Shown: positions 38,528-47,096, counted from the first letter of the stretch. The stretch is 64,000 nt of DNA from Pontibacter rufus (GCF_015694705.1 NZ_JADQDR010000009.1:183146-247145); one strand, 5' to 3'. The notes: generated by a model not told the origin, from the letters alone. Made by a program: numbers and translations.

Positions 38528-39595
38528 ATGCAGGTCGTAAAAGTTGATATTGATACGGCAGCCCCGCTGCATCCCGAAGCTTCCATACTTATCATGTACA
38601 CCGGTGGCACAGTTGGGATGGTGTTCGATAAGTCTGTAAAACATCTGGTGCCTTTCAATTTTACACAGATCATGGACCATGTGCCTGAACTGCGCCAGTT
38701 TAACTACCTCCTCACGGTGCTGAGCATCGAGCCGGCCATCGATTCGTCCAACGTATCAGTGTCGGACTGGCTGCTGCTGGCCCGCCTTATAGCTGAAAAT
38801 TATAATGATTACGATGGCTTTGTGGTACTGCACGGCACCGATACCATGGCATACAGCGCATCGGCACTCAGTTATTTGCTCGACAACCTGCAAAAGCCCG
38901 TTATCTTCACTGGGGCACAGGTACCAATTGGCCGCATCCGCACAGATGCCCGCGAGAACCTGATTACGGCCCTGCAGATTGCAGCGACCAAAAAGGAAGG
39001 TAAAAGCATGGTGCCTGAAGTATGCATTTACTTCCGTAACCTGCTGCTGCGCGGCAACCGTTCCAAGAAAGCGGAGAGTACGCGCTTCGATGCGTTTAAA
39101 TCCGGTAATTACCCGCCTCTGGCCGAAACAGGTATAGAAATAGACTATAACACCAAAAGTATTCTGCCACATCCAAAGCTACCTTTTCGGGCGCACCAGT
39201 TGCTGGACGATCGGGTGGCCGTGCTGAAGTTGTTTCCGGGTATAACATCGCAGGTGGTGCGCAGCATCCTGCATACCCCGGAACTGCGCGGTGTGGTGCT
39301 GGAAACATTCGGGGCGGGCAATGCACCTACGGGAGCCTGGTTTCTGGAACTGCTGCAGGAAGCACTAAATAAAGGTATGCTGATCCTGAACGTATCGCAG
39401 TGCGATGAAGGGCGCGTGGATCAGGGCCGTTACGAAACGAGTAAACATTTACAGGATATGGGTATAGTAGGCGGCGCTGATATCACCACCGAAGCTGCTA
39501 TCAGCAAAATGATGTACGTGCTGAGTTTTGGCCTCGGCCAGGCCCAGGCAAACCGGATGCTCAGCCGTAACCTGCGGGGCGAAGTGACTATTTGA
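38528..39595 (+). CDS. ansA: Type I L-asparaginase
   Basis: 355 residues. Hydrolyses asparagine to aspartate. Catalytic threonines in MYTGGTVGMV (about 24) and LHGTDTMAYSASAL (about 105), and the Lys in ITGAQ-type segment IFTGAQVPIG. No signal peptide, so cytosolic. Last core gene before the tRNA-Ser and island. Confidence 0.93.
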   Translation: MQVVKVDIDTAAPLHPEASILIMYTGGTVGMVFDKSVKHLVPFNFTQIMDHVPELRQFNYLLTVLSIEPAIDSSNVSVSDWLLLARLIAENYNDYDGFVVLHGTDTMAYSASALSYLLDNLQKPVIFTGAQVPIGRIRTDARENLITALQIAATKKEGKSMVPEVCIYFRNLLLRGNRSKKAESTRFDAFKSGNYPPLAETGIEIDYNTKSILPHPKLPFRAHQLLDDRVAVLKLFPGITSQVVRSILHTPELRGVVLETFGAGNAPTGAWFLELLQEALNKGMLILNVSQCDEGRVDQGRYETSKHLQDMGIVGGADITTEAAISKMMYVLSFGLGQAQANRMLSRNLRGEVTI

Positions 39596-39623
39596 CGGAA
39601 CCACAAGTATAAGCTGCGGTTTG

Positions 39624-39656
39624 TTTGCAAGTATGGGAGTTTATCTTTTATCTTTG
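39624..39656 (+). promoter_or_regulatory. Promoter of tRNA-Ser
   Basis: TTTG (39624-39627), 21 bases, TATCTTTG (39649-39656): the full Bacteroidota -33/-7 consensus, 10 bases before the tRNA. Confidence 0.75.
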
Positions 39657-39666
39657 CACCAGAAAC

Positions 39667-39754
39667 AGAGAGGTGTCCGAGTGGTTGAAGGAGCACGCCT
39701 GGAAAGTGTGTATACCTCAAAAGGGTATCGCGGGTTCGAATCCCGCTCTCTCTG
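39667..39754 (+). tRNA. tRNA-Ser (anticodon GGA)
   Basis: Acceptor AGAGAGG pairs with TCTCTCT (last pair G-T), D arm TCCGAGTGGTTGAAGGA, anticodon stem CACGC/GTGTG with loop CTGGAAA (anticodon GGA), long class II variable arm TATACC...GGGTAT, T arm GCGGG-TTCGAAT-CCCGC, discriminator G. CCA is not encoded. Its 3' end borders the integrase, as is usual for genomic islands. Confidence 0.96.
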
Positions 39755-39777
39755 CCGGTAGCAATACCAAAAAGAGC

Positions 39778-39812
39778 AAAAAGCCCGTAAATCGTTGATT
39801 TACGGGCTTTTT
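39778..39812 (+). terminator. Terminator after tRNA-Ser
   Basis: AAAAAGCCCGTAAATC pairs over 16 bp with GATTTACGGGCTTTTT around GTT. Confidence 0.9.
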
Positions 39813-39860
39813 CGTTTCCGCACCTTAGCTAAATTATTCAGTTTTTCTCTATCCTAAGGG

Positions 39861-39911
39861 GGTAAATTCGGGTACCAAAAACAGTTTTGGTTTTTGGTAC
39901 CCGAATTTACC
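39861..39911. repeat. 22-bp perfect inverted repeat before the integrase
   Basis: 39861-39882 and 39890-39911 are perfect complements (arms contain GGGTACCAAAAAC) around AGTTTTG. Lies between tRNA-Ser and integrase gene. It has no T run and may be an integrase arm/core site or an operator of the integrase promoter. Confidence 0.75.
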
Positions 39912-40005
39912 ATATCCTTCTGGTTTTCAGATAGATGTACAGATAATGTACATCTTGTGGAGCCTGCAAATGAATGTTAACTTAAACAGAAAAGGAGGAA
40001 ACGAA

Positions 40006-41220
40006 ATGGAGACTAAAATCAGCATCCTGTTCTATGGCAAGAAATCCAGGATAACCAAAAGCAACCTGCTGCCCATCTACTTGCGCGTCACCATCGCCGG
40101 ACAGCGCTTTGAAACCTGCACGCACCGTACTGTCACCCCCGGCAAATGGTCTGTAGAGGCAGGGCGGATGAAAGGAAGCTCTGAGGAGGCCAGGAGGATT
40201 AACACCTACCTGGACATGCTCAGGTCCAGGGTATATGCTTACCAGCAAGAGCTTCTGCAGGAGCATAAGCAGGTAACCATAGAGGCAATCAAAGACAAGT
40301 GGCTGGGAGTAGAGGAGAAGCCAGTCATGCTGCTGGAGGTATTCCAAAAGCATAATGAGCAGGTAAAGCAGCTGGTGGGCAAGGACTTTGCTCCGGGTAC
40401 ACTGGAGCGCTACAGAACATCATTGCTACATACGAGTAACTTCATCAAATGGAAGTACAAAGCAGCGGACATAGATGTCAAAAAGCTTGACTTCGGGTTT
40501 ATATCAGATTATGAGTTCTGGCTCAAGAGCGTAAGGAACTGCGCTCATAATACCACGATGAAATACCTGGGCAACTTCAAGAAGGTGATCCACATCTGCC
40601 TGAAGAATGGCTGGTTGCAGCGGGACCCTTTTCTGGGATTCAGGATGAGCAAAAAGGAAGTGGTGCGAGCTTTCCTCACAAAAGAAGAGCTGCAAAAGAT
40701 AGCAGCAAGGGAGTTTGAGATAGAGCGGCTTAGTCAGGTCCGGGATATCTTCCTTTTCAGCTGCTTTACCGGCCTTGCCTACGCTGATGTGCAGAAGCTG
40801 AAGCGTACTGAAATTGTTACTGGTCCGGATGGAGGGAAGTGGGTTTATACCAGCCGCCAGAAAACCGATACAGTCTCCAGAATTCCCCTGCTGTCTGTTG
40901 CCCTGTCCATCCTGGAGCAATATAATGAACACCCGCAGTGTCTAAATCTGGACAGGGTGCTCCCGGTGCTCAGCAACCAGAAGATGAACGCTTACCTGAA
41001 GGAGATAGCAGATCTTTGCGGTATCCATAAGCCGCTGACCTTTCATATCGCCCGCCACACTTTCGCCACCACCATCACGCTTTCAAATGGAGTGCCTATA
41101 GAGTCAGTGAGCCGGATGCTGGGCCATACTAACATCAAAACCACGCAGCACTATGCTAAAATATTGGACCAGAAAGTAAGTGAGGATATGCAGTTGCTTA
41201 AAAATAAGTTCAAACTATAG
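40006..41220 (+). CDS. Tyrosine recombinase (Bacteroidota island integrase)
   Basis: 404 residues. Would integrate and excise the island at tRNA-Ser. Order: Arm-binding N-terminus (to about 85), SAM-like core-binding domain (about 105-205), catalytic domain. Catalytic residues seen: HIARH (His, Arg), LGHTNIKTTQHYAKI (His and nucleophile Tyr). The usual first Arg is replaced: FTGLAYADV has Ala, as in IntDOT-like enzymes that lack Arg I. Start ATG 40006 is backed by AAGGAGGA at 39992-39999; the frame extends upstream to 39946. Confidence 0.93.
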   Translation: METKISILFYGKKSRITKSNLLPIYLRVTIAGQRFETCTHRTVTPGKWSVEAGRMKGSSEEARRINTYLDMLRSRVYAYQQELLQEHKQVTIEAIKDKWLGVEEKPVMLLEVFQKHNEQVKQLVGKDFAPGTLERYRTSLLHTSNFIKWKYKAADIDVKKLDFGFISDYEFWLKSVRNCAHNTTMKYLGNFKKVIHICLKNGWLQRDPFLGFRMSKKEVVRAFLTKEELQKIAAREFEIERLSQVRDIFLFSCFTGLAYADVQKLKRTEIVTGPDGGKWVYTSRQKTDTVSRIPLLSVALSILEQYNEHPQCLNLDRVLPVLSNQKMNAYLKEIADLCGIHKPLTFHIARHTFATTITLSNGVPIESVSRMLGHTNIKTTQHYAKILDQKVSEDMQLLKNKFKL

Positions 41221-41403
41221 ACAATGGTGAGCAATCATTTCTCCTAAATAGGTCTTGTTAGGAACTTGGATAGGCTACTCAAACGTGCAAAACCTTTTAA
41301 ACAATAAATAAATGATTTTAGCAGAACAAGCATGAAAGTCCTGCATAAAACAGTATGAAAAGCCTCAAGATTTCTTAACAGATATTCCATAGGAGCCTTA
41401 CCT

Positions 41404-41612
41404 ATGAGACCGTCTGAAGAAGTCAGGGCTACAGAAGAAGTGACGCCCAACTCATTGCGTTACTCCTTTGCCACCCATCTTTTGGAGCAGGGCATAAACC
41501 TGCGCTACATCCAGTCGCTGCGTGGCACAAGAGCAGCAAGACAACAGAGATTTACACCCACATCACCAGCCATGGACTGGAAAGTATTGTTAATTCACTT
41601 GATAATTTATAG
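41404..41612 (+). pseudogene. C-terminal remnant of a XerC/D-like tyrosine recombinase
   Basis: VTPNSLRYSFATHLLEQGINLRYIQSL is the box II region of a recombinase (normally HxLRHSFATHLLE); then a frameshift, and the other frame reads SSKTTEIYTHITSHGLESIVNSLDNL and stops at 41612. Only the last quarter of the protein remains and two catalytic His positions are changed (N, Y), so it is dead. Confidence 0.85.
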
Positions 41613-41781
41613 GAATGTTATATCTTTATTTCAAAATGTATATAAGCATGAAGCCGGCACCTTATCTGAAGCCTGAAGATTGTAAAAAGCAGGCTCCGAG
41701 CACTCCAGCTAAAGGGCCAATAACCGGTGCAACTCCTTATACACTATAGTTAGCATAAATAGAAAGTAATAAAAGACAAAG

Positions 41782-42216
41782 ATGCCAAGCCACAAACCAT
41801 TAAAAAGTATCTCTCATAACTTCGGCCATTCTTTTATTAGCTTCATGAATTACATAAATGATGATTACTTCTTGGGACATTTGCTGAAGCAGATAAGGGA
41901 AACCAAATTGAATAGGCTTGAAGTGGACATCTTAAACAAGACAGCTAAACCAGAAGAATTGCTCACTAAACCAATGCACAATTTAACCGGCTTTTGGAAT
42001 GAATGGTTTCCTTCTTTGGTAGAAAGTAGTGGCTCAACAATAGAATTTGTAAAAGCAGCGACTATGGTGATAGAATTTGATTTACAAAAGTCCAGACCAT
42101 ACGTGAATGATGATAACTTTCTTGAAAATCCATTCAGCTGTGTAATAAAAATTATTGATGATAGGGGAAAAGAGTATAAGCACAAACATGAAGGTTGGTG
42201 GTTTCCTGAATCATAA
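41782..42216 (+). CDS. Hypothetical protein
   Basis: 144 residues, MPSHKPLKSISHNFGHSFISFMNYINDD. Not recognised. No signal peptide or membrane helix. The first part looks helical (LLKQIRETKLNRLEVDILN), the second mixed with a final KYKHKHEGWWFPE. Style resembles immunity-type or toxin-associated cassette proteins. Followed 14 bases later by a perfect palindrome. Confidence 0.65.
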   Translation: MPSHKPLKSISHNFGHSFISFMNYINDDYFLGHLLKQIRETKLNRLEVDILNKTAKPEELLTKPMHNLTGFWNEWFPSLVESSGSTIEFVKAATMVIEFDLQKSRPYVNDDNFLENPFSCVIKIIDDRGKEYKHKHEGWWFPES

Positions 42217-42229
42217 AAGAACAAAATAT

Positions 42230-42282
42230 GCTAAAGGCTTGGCCATAAGCCAGCGGCGCCGCCTTATGGCCAAGCCTTTAGC
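42230..42282 (+). repeat. 20-bp perfect palindrome (attC-like spacer)
   Basis: GCTAAAGGCTTGGCCATAAG (42230-42249) pairs perfectly with 42263-42282 around a 13-base GC-rich loop, then GGTAAC. It separates two plus-strand accessory genes and has no T run, so it is not a normal terminator. Confidence 0.7.
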
Positions 42283-42340
42283 GGTAACAGGAAGTAAAAA
42301 AAGGCTTTAACAAGAATATCTTATTCCCCATATAGAAGCT

Positions 42341-42761
42341 ATGCTCGCTAAATATAAAGTCCCTAAGCGGAAAGAAGCTTCCAATGAAGCCATCAAAGAA
42401 TTAGAGAGTGCAGTAGGTTTCACTTTGCCCGAAGATTATAAAAGTTTTCTTATCAACTATCAGAGCTTCGAAGATTTAGTTGGCGAAGAGTATGTGAGCC
42501 TATGGGACTTGAACGAGTTAAAGCAGCAGAATGAAGAGTATCTTATTCTTAAAAACCTTCCAAATACTATTGGTATAGGTTCGAATAGAGCTGGTGAGTT
42601 AATAGCTTTAGAAAGAAAATAAGGAAAGTGATTCTCGAGTTGTGCTAACATCTTTGATTGACCTAAGTCAAGAATATCACATCAACATTGGAGATTCCTT
42701 TACTGATTTCTTGCAGCGTCTTGAAAATGGGCAAGAGTGGTTTGACGAAACAGAAAACTAA
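42341..42761 (+). pseudogene. SUKH (SMI1/KNR4) family protein, frameshifted
   Basis: Residues 1-93 (to 42622) give LESAVGFTLPEDYKSFLINYQ...GIGSNRAGELIALERK, the SUKH fold start; the next frame from 42624 continues it as ESDSRVVLTSLIDLSQEYHINIGDSFTDFLQRLENGQEWF and stops at 42761. One indel in the A-rich stretch at about 42615-42623 breaks the gene. SUKH proteins are often immunity proteins to secreted nuclease toxins. It may be a real pseudogene or a sequence error. Confidence 0.85.
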
Positions 42762-42828
42762 AGAACTGTGGCCGCTAACAAAGCACATGAGCAAAGCTGC
42801 GGCGATGCCTTGCTCACCTCATGTACTA

Positions 42829-43654
42829 GGTTGTGTTGACAATTAGAGGCGCAATGTCATAGCAGCCGCGAGATTTAGGAAAGCCATGAAAGATGTTGCG
42901 GTTTTAACGTATCGGGTGGCGATACGTCTGTAGTGTTTGATTCTGTTGAAGAAGCGCTCGATCTTGTTACGGTCTTTGTAGAGGTTCTCATCAATGGGTC
43001 GGGCTTCTTTGGCATTGGCTCTGGAGGGAATGACTACTTGGGCTTCACGCTGAGCGATGACTTTAGCGAAGCTGCCGCTGTCATAGCCCTTATCTGCTAT
43101 CACTGCTCCCGGCACATCCTGAGCTAAAAGCGCCGCTGCCTGCCGGTGGTCTGATTGCTGACCAGCAGAGAGGATGAACCGGCGGGGGTTGCCAAGCGCA
43201 TCGCAACAGGCATGTATCTTGGTGGAGAAGCCGCCGCGGCTACGACCTAAGGACTCGGCTTGAGCTGTCGTTTTTTTGTCCTGCCGCGTGCTGGTGGGCT
43301 CTGGTGGTGGTGGAATCGAGCAGGAGCCAATCCAGGTCCGGCTCCCGCAAAGCATCAAAGATGCGTTGCCATACGTCCTTGCTGGCCCAACGGCGGAATC
43401 GCTGGTAGACAGAGTTCCAGGGGCCGAAGCGCTCGGGAAGGTCCCGCCAAGGGGCGCCGCTGCGGGCAATCCAGAGCACGGCATTGATAAACTGGCGGTT
43501 GTCTTTGGCCGTGCGTCCCACATCGGTGGACTTGCCAGGCAATAGTGGGGAAAGGCGCTGCCAATCAGTGTCACTGATTTCGTAGCGTCGCATAAGCTTT
43601 TTAACTACTAACAACAACGACTAAAAATCATCCAAATTAATTGTCAACTCGACC
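42829..43654 (-). mobile_element. IS5-family insertion sequence (IS427-like group), 826 bp
   Basis: Terminal inverted repeats GGTTGTGTTGACAATTA and GGTCGAGTTGACAATTA (15 of 17 match) lie at the ends; a TA duplication flanks it (42827-42828 and 43655-43656). It contains one transposase split in two frames. GC-rich compared with the AT-rich genes around it. Confidence 0.9.
42843..43593 (-). CDS. IS5-family transposase, two frames joined by slippage
   Basis: Frame A (43593 down to about 43270) reads MRRYEISDTDWQRLSPLLPGK...LDWLLLDSTTTRAHQH, with the first Asp of DDE in LLLDST. Frame B (to 42843) reads AESLGRSRGGFSTKIHACCD...VIADKGYDS (second Asp)...KDRNKIERFFNRIKHYRRI (Glu). The frames meet at a run of seven A (43271-43277 on plus), a slippery site typical of this IS group; frame B is +1 relative to A, which fits transcriptional slippage. 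Likely functional. Confidence 0.88.
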
Positions 43655-43681
43655 TAAACCGTTAGGCAAAAATTATATTAG

Positions 43682-44953
43682 ATGAAAAAGTATCACTTAC
43701 CTCTATTCCTTGTAATCTTATCCTTTCAATCTTTTGCGCAAGGGCAACTGAAGAAATATGTGCAGGAGAGTACCGTGCCTATCAATTCAATAGAGGCAGA
43801 TTATGCCGATGATTCTGACTTAGAAGAAATAAGCAAAGCAATCGGTGATGCAAGAGTAGTTATGCTCGGGGAGCAGGACCATGGTGATGGTGCTACCATG
43901 CAGGCGAAGACACGGCTTATAAAATTCCTACATGAGAAAAAGGGATTTAACGTGTTAGCTTTTGAAGGTGACTTCTACGGATTAAATGAAGGTTGGAAGC
44001 AGTTGCCCAAAAATCAGCAGAATATACAGCGGTTCCTTCAGCAAAACCTATTTGGGGTCTGGACTGCATGTCAGCAATGCTCTGATTTGCTCTACACCTA
44101 TATTCCATTTACCTACAAGTCTGATACTCCCTTAGAAATTGCAGGTTTTGATAATCAGCTAATATTTAAACATACCATAGATAGCCTCACCTTTACCATA
44201 GACAGTTATTTACACAGGCTAAATATCCCCTTTGTAAAAAGCAGTGAGTATGTAAATGAATTTAAACCAGCGTTGCATAACCTCACGCAGCGACAGCTTA
44301 GAATAAAAATGACTGCTGATAAAGCTGCCCTGTCACGGTTCATTGTTATGGCTGAAACGGTACTCTCCCAGATTGACAGTTCTGAATTAGAAACTTTTGA
44401 TTACATGCTCCTTAAAAATATAAAAGAGCACGCCAAAGAGCTTCTTTATATGGATGACTTCCATGCCTATGCTGTTGTAAGAGACAGACAAATGGCCGAT
44501 AACCTACGCTGGCTTGCAGAAGTAGAGTATCCAAACGAAAAAATAATTGTTTGGGCTGCCAATGTACATATTATGAAAAATGCAGACTCAGCATTGAAGT
44601 ACAAACAATATGCGCATGATTGGATGGGAACAGTTTTTACAGAAGATAGTCTTCGCAATCAGCAGACGTATGTGCTGGGCTTTTCATCCAAAGCAGGAAG
44701 CTACAAAAGAGTGGGTCAGTCAGAAAGTAAAACTGTACCAAAGCCGAAAAAGAATGGTTTTGAAACTTGGATAGACGAAAAGCTTGCTTATGCTTTTATT
44801 GATTTCAAGCGGTTTAGAAGTGAGAACCCTTCATTTTCAGATTATTTCCCTATGAAAGGATTCGGGCAACAAAATGCGATAGGTGTTTGGGCAGATATGT
44901 TCGATGGCGTCTTTTTCATTAGATACATGATACCCTGTGATGAAATAAAGTAA
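43682..44953 (+). CDS. Erythromycin esterase-like secreted protein
   Basis: 423 residues. Begins with signal peptide MKKYHLPLFLVILSFQSFAQ. The erythromycin esterase fold is shown by VVMLGEQDHGDGATMQAKTRLIKFL (conserved Glu/His loop), FNVLAFEGDFYGL, and IIVWAANVHIMKN (second catalytic-type His). Ere enzymes open macrolide lactone rings, but many relatives in Bacteroidota have unknown substrates, so resistance cannot be assumed. Lies directly after the GTTAGGC box of an attC-like site, in cassette position. Confidence 0.85.
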   Translation: MKKYHLPLFLVILSFQSFAQGQLKKYVQESTVPINSIEADYADDSDLEEISKAIGDARVVMLGEQDHGDGATMQAKTRLIKFLHEKKGFNVLAFEGDFYGLNEGWKQLPKNQQNIQRFLQQNLFGVWTACQQCSDLLYTYIPFTYKSDTPLEIAGFDNQLIFKHTIDSLTFTIDSYLHRLNIPFVKSSEYVNEFKPALHNLTQRQLRIKMTADKAALSRFIVMAETVLSQIDSSELETFDYMLLKNIKEHAKELLYMDDFHAYAVVRDRQMADNLRWLAEVEYPNEKIIVWAANVHIMKNADSALKYKQYAHDWMGTVFTEDSLRNQQTYVLGFSSKAGSYKRVGQSESKTVPKPKKNGFETWIDEKLAYAFIDFKRFRSENPSFSDYFPMKGFGQQNAIGVWADMFDGVFFIRYMIPCDEIK

Positions 44954-44959
44954 ATCTAT

Positions 44960-45008
44960 GCCCAACAAAACTATAGTGCCTAAACGCACCATTGCTCAGC
45001 CGTTGATA
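44960..45008 (+). repeat. attC-like site
   Basis: GCCCAAC (44960-44966, exact RYYYAAC), then GTGC-ctaaac-GCAC at the tip, and CGTTGATAC (45001-45008) as the R' box. It begins 7 bases after a stop and ends 17 before a start. Imperfect stem: CAAC/GTTG at the base, bulged middle. Confidence 0.55.
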
Positions 45009-45025
45009 CCATAAAACATGACAAA

Positions 45026-46255
45026 ATGATTTCCTTCCGCGATGCATTCCAAGTTGTAGCCGGTCTGCTCCTTCTGCTTTCCTGCACCAAGCAGGAAAAA
45101 GAGCGGGCAGAATATCCCTACCGCATCACAGGGAACGTCCGGAATTGTGAGGGATGCGAGGTGGAACTTAAGTCAGATGTGACAAGTGACTTCGAGCTGG
45201 TTGACTCAACCTTCGTGAAAAACGGCAGCTTCTCTTTCAGAGGGGAGCTACCCGATTCCGGCTTCTACGAAGTTACTTTGGAAACCCCTGCAGCATTTAT
45301 CGGAGTGAACGTATTCCTGCCTTCCGACAGCATCCATCTGACCATAGATGCTGAGCATAAGATTAGAACAAATAAGTTCTATGTTAATGAGCAAATGCCT
45401 TCTCCATTTGCTCATGTTTTTGTCTCTTCAGCCTCCCCCATACAGGCGGAACTGGAAAAGTATCTGCTGATGCGGGACAGCCTATGGGCCAAGTTCTTCG
45501 ATGACAAGGATACGATGGTGGTCAAGTTCAGGAAGACCTATGATTCTGGTGATCAGGCGCTGGTGCAGCAGTGGGCGGATTCAGTGGAGAACATGCGTTA
45601 CCGGTTCCCCAACTACTTGTCCTATGCCGCCGACCTGTTTATCGGGCAGGGCGCAGGTCCCGAGGCGACCATGTTTGCCATAATCGACAACAGGAATGAC
45701 CGCATGGCGACAGAACGCTTCAGGAAGTACTTCAATGCTTTACCTGCCGCCTACCGCAAGGGCCATGAGGGAAGCTGCCTGGATGAGTATCTAAAGGAGA
45801 ATGAGGAGCGCAACAAAAATAACCAACGCTTTGTCCATAGCCGCATCCGCAACCTCGACCTGCTGGGCAAAACGCCTCAGGGAGAGGAGGTGGATGAGTC
45901 GGCCATCTTCAAGCACAATAAACTGACGCTGGTAGAATTTTGGGCCAGCTGGTGCGGGCCCTGCCGCATGGAGATGCCCAGGTATTACACCCTCTACGAG
46001 CAGTATAAAGGCAAAGGCTTCGGTTTTATAGCCGTGTCGATGGACAACAAGCGGGACATGTGGCTCAAAGCCATTGCGCAAGACGGGCTGGATGTACACC
46101 ACATATCAGAACTAAAGGGGCCAAACGGAGACGACATGAGGCGCTTTGAGATAAAAGGTATTCCGGCCAATATGCTGGTTGACGCGACAGGGAAGATAAT
46201 AGCCGTCGATATTTCCAGGATTGACCTGAGAAATAAACTTGAAGAGAGCTTATAG
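45026..46255 (+). CDS. TlpA/ResA-like thioredoxin lipoprotein with DUF4369-like N-domain
   Basis: 409 residues. Lipoprotein signal ending LLLLLSCTKQ. Residues about 30-130 form a DUF4369-type beta domain (YPYRITGNVRNCEGCEVELKS), then a helical middle and a thioredoxin fold (about 280-405) with WASWCGPCRMEMP. Such proteins are periplasmic thiol reductases or cytochrome c maturation factors. The second cassette-like gene after the IS. More GC-rich than neighbouring cassettes. Confidence 0.88.
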   Translation: MISFRDAFQVVAGLLLLLSCTKQEKERAEYPYRITGNVRNCEGCEVELKSDVTSDFELVDSTFVKNGSFSFRGELPDSGFYEVTLETPAAFIGVNVFLPSDSIHLTIDAEHKIRTNKFYVNEQMPSPFAHVFVSSASPIQAELEKYLLMRDSLWAKFFDDKDTMVVKFRKTYDSGDQALVQQWADSVENMRYRFPNYLSYAADLFIGQGAGPEATMFAIIDNRNDRMATERFRKYFNALPAAYRKGHEGSCLDEYLKENEERNKNNQRFVHSRIRNLDLLGKTPQGEEVDESAIFKHNKLTLVEFWASWCGPCRMEMPRYYTLYEQYKGKGFGFIAVSMDNKRDMWLKAIAQDGLDVHHISELKGPNGDDMRRFEIKGIPANMLVDATGKIIAVDISRIDLRNKLEESL

Positions 46256-46314
46256 TAAATAATATCCTATGAATCTAAAGTTAGGCGAGCATTTTAGCAA
46301 TAAAAATGGCCTCA

Positions 46315-46378
46315 ACTAACACGGCACAGGCTCCATACTCGGCAACGCCTTGTCTACAGCCTGTACCACCCATTAGGC
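46315..46378 (+). repeat. attC-like site
   Basis: ACTAAC (46315-46320), GGCACAGGCT (46323-46332) pairing with AGCCTGTACC (46358-46367), and ATTAGGC (46372-46378). A separate GTTAGGC half-box lies at 46280-46286, as if one short cassette or a site duplication lay between. Confidence 0.6.
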
Positions 46379-46422
46379 GTAAGTTCCACAAAAACTTTAA
46401 TAACAAATCTAAAGCCGACAGA

Positions 46423-46785
46423 ATGAAAAGAATTACTACCGCAATCTTGACAATTCTCCTAATTACTATATTCAGCTGTTCAGAAATGACCGGAGAATTA
46501 AAATATATGTATGAATTAAAAGAATCTATATCGGAAAAATATGAAACTGAGAAAATTGAAATTAACATCAAAAACAATGGTGAATTAATTGTATCACTCA
46601 TAGACCCCAAATTTGATGATTATAATTCAGCTAGAAAAGAACAAATTTCTAAAGAAATCGGAAAGATAGCGCAGGAACTTAGAGAAGATAAGGGAAATAT
46701 AAAATCAGGTGTGGTAAAATTCCGCGATGAAGAAAATTATGGTATTGCTAAGATAAGCAGCACGGAAACTTTCCAAATGTACTAA
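46423..46785 (+). CDS. Small lipoprotein, unknown function
   Basis: 120 residues. MKRITTAILTILLITIFSCSEM is a lipoprotein signal (lipobox IFSC). The remainder is charged and mixed alpha/beta (EKIEINIKNNGELIVSLIDPKFDDYN). Not recognised. The longer frame back to 46306 would run through the attC-like site and is rejected. Confidence 0.7.
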   Translation: MKRITTAILTILLITIFSCSEMTGELKYMYELKESISEKYETEKIEINIKNNGELIVSLIDPKFDDYNSARKEQISKEIGKIAQELREDKGNIKSGVVKFRDEENYGIAKISSTETFQMY

Positions 46786-46817
46786 TAGATGATGCGATGG
46801 CGTTGGCAATAATAAGA

Positions 46818-47096
46818 ATGATAAAGTCTATTCAGTTATTCTTGCTTCTTATATTACTTTCTGGATGCAATTCAGCAACAATCAAATCGGTGTACGAATC
46901 AATTGAGCTGTCATTCAGCAGCGGCTGGCCTTATGCGTTCAGCCTAAGAATTGATTCAGCCAATTTTGTTAGAAAGTGTGACTATAAAATCATCAGCAAA
47001 ATCGAATCTGTAGAATGCTTTTGCGATACATTAGGTCCAACCCCATCAGTAGAAGCGCTACAGGTGTGCTCGGATAAAGGCCTCGGCTACAAGTAA
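46818..47096 (+). CDS. Lipoprotein fragment, 3' end replaced
   Basis: MIKSIQLFLLLILLSGCNSATIKSVYESIELSF: clear lipoprotein signal. From about 47058 the frame runs into sequence that is the antisense of a DUF2306 pseudogene, so the last dozen residues are foreign and the gene has probably lost its end. ATG 46797 is an alternative start. Confidence 0.55.
   Translation: MIKSIQLFLLLILLSGCNSATIKSVYESIELSFSSGWPYAFSLRIDSANFVRKCDYKIISKIESVECFCDTLGPTPSVEALQVCSDKGLGYK

Larger units (their letters stand above)
42773..43667 (+). repeat. attC-like site interrupted by the IS element
   Basis: Removing the IS (42829-43654) and one TA rejoins GCTAAC (42774-42779)...ACATGAG...GAGCAAAGC-loop-GCCTTGCTCACCTCATGT...CCGTTAGGC (ends 43667). 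The arms pair with a 5-base bulge, and R''-like GCTAAC faces R'-like GTTAGGC (fits GTTRRRY). R'' lies 12 bases after the SUKH stop and R' 15 bases before the next start, the exact geometry of an attC site. Confidence 0.65.

Noticed and set aside
40006..41220. Could this integrase be an integron integrase (IntI)?
   Set aside because: It lacks the IntI-type additional helix region as far as can be read, has an Arm-binding domain and an Ala at Arg I, and lies at a tRNA; it is an island integrase.
41244..41450. Minus frame with a hydrophobic middle (AFHTVLCRTFMLVLLKSFIYCL)
   Set aside because: No recognisable family, overlaps the recombinase remnant; not enough to call a gene.
43682..44953. Calling the Ere-like protein a macrolide resistance gene
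   Set aside because: Only family motifs are visible; many related secreted proteins have no resistance role, so only an esterase-like label is given.
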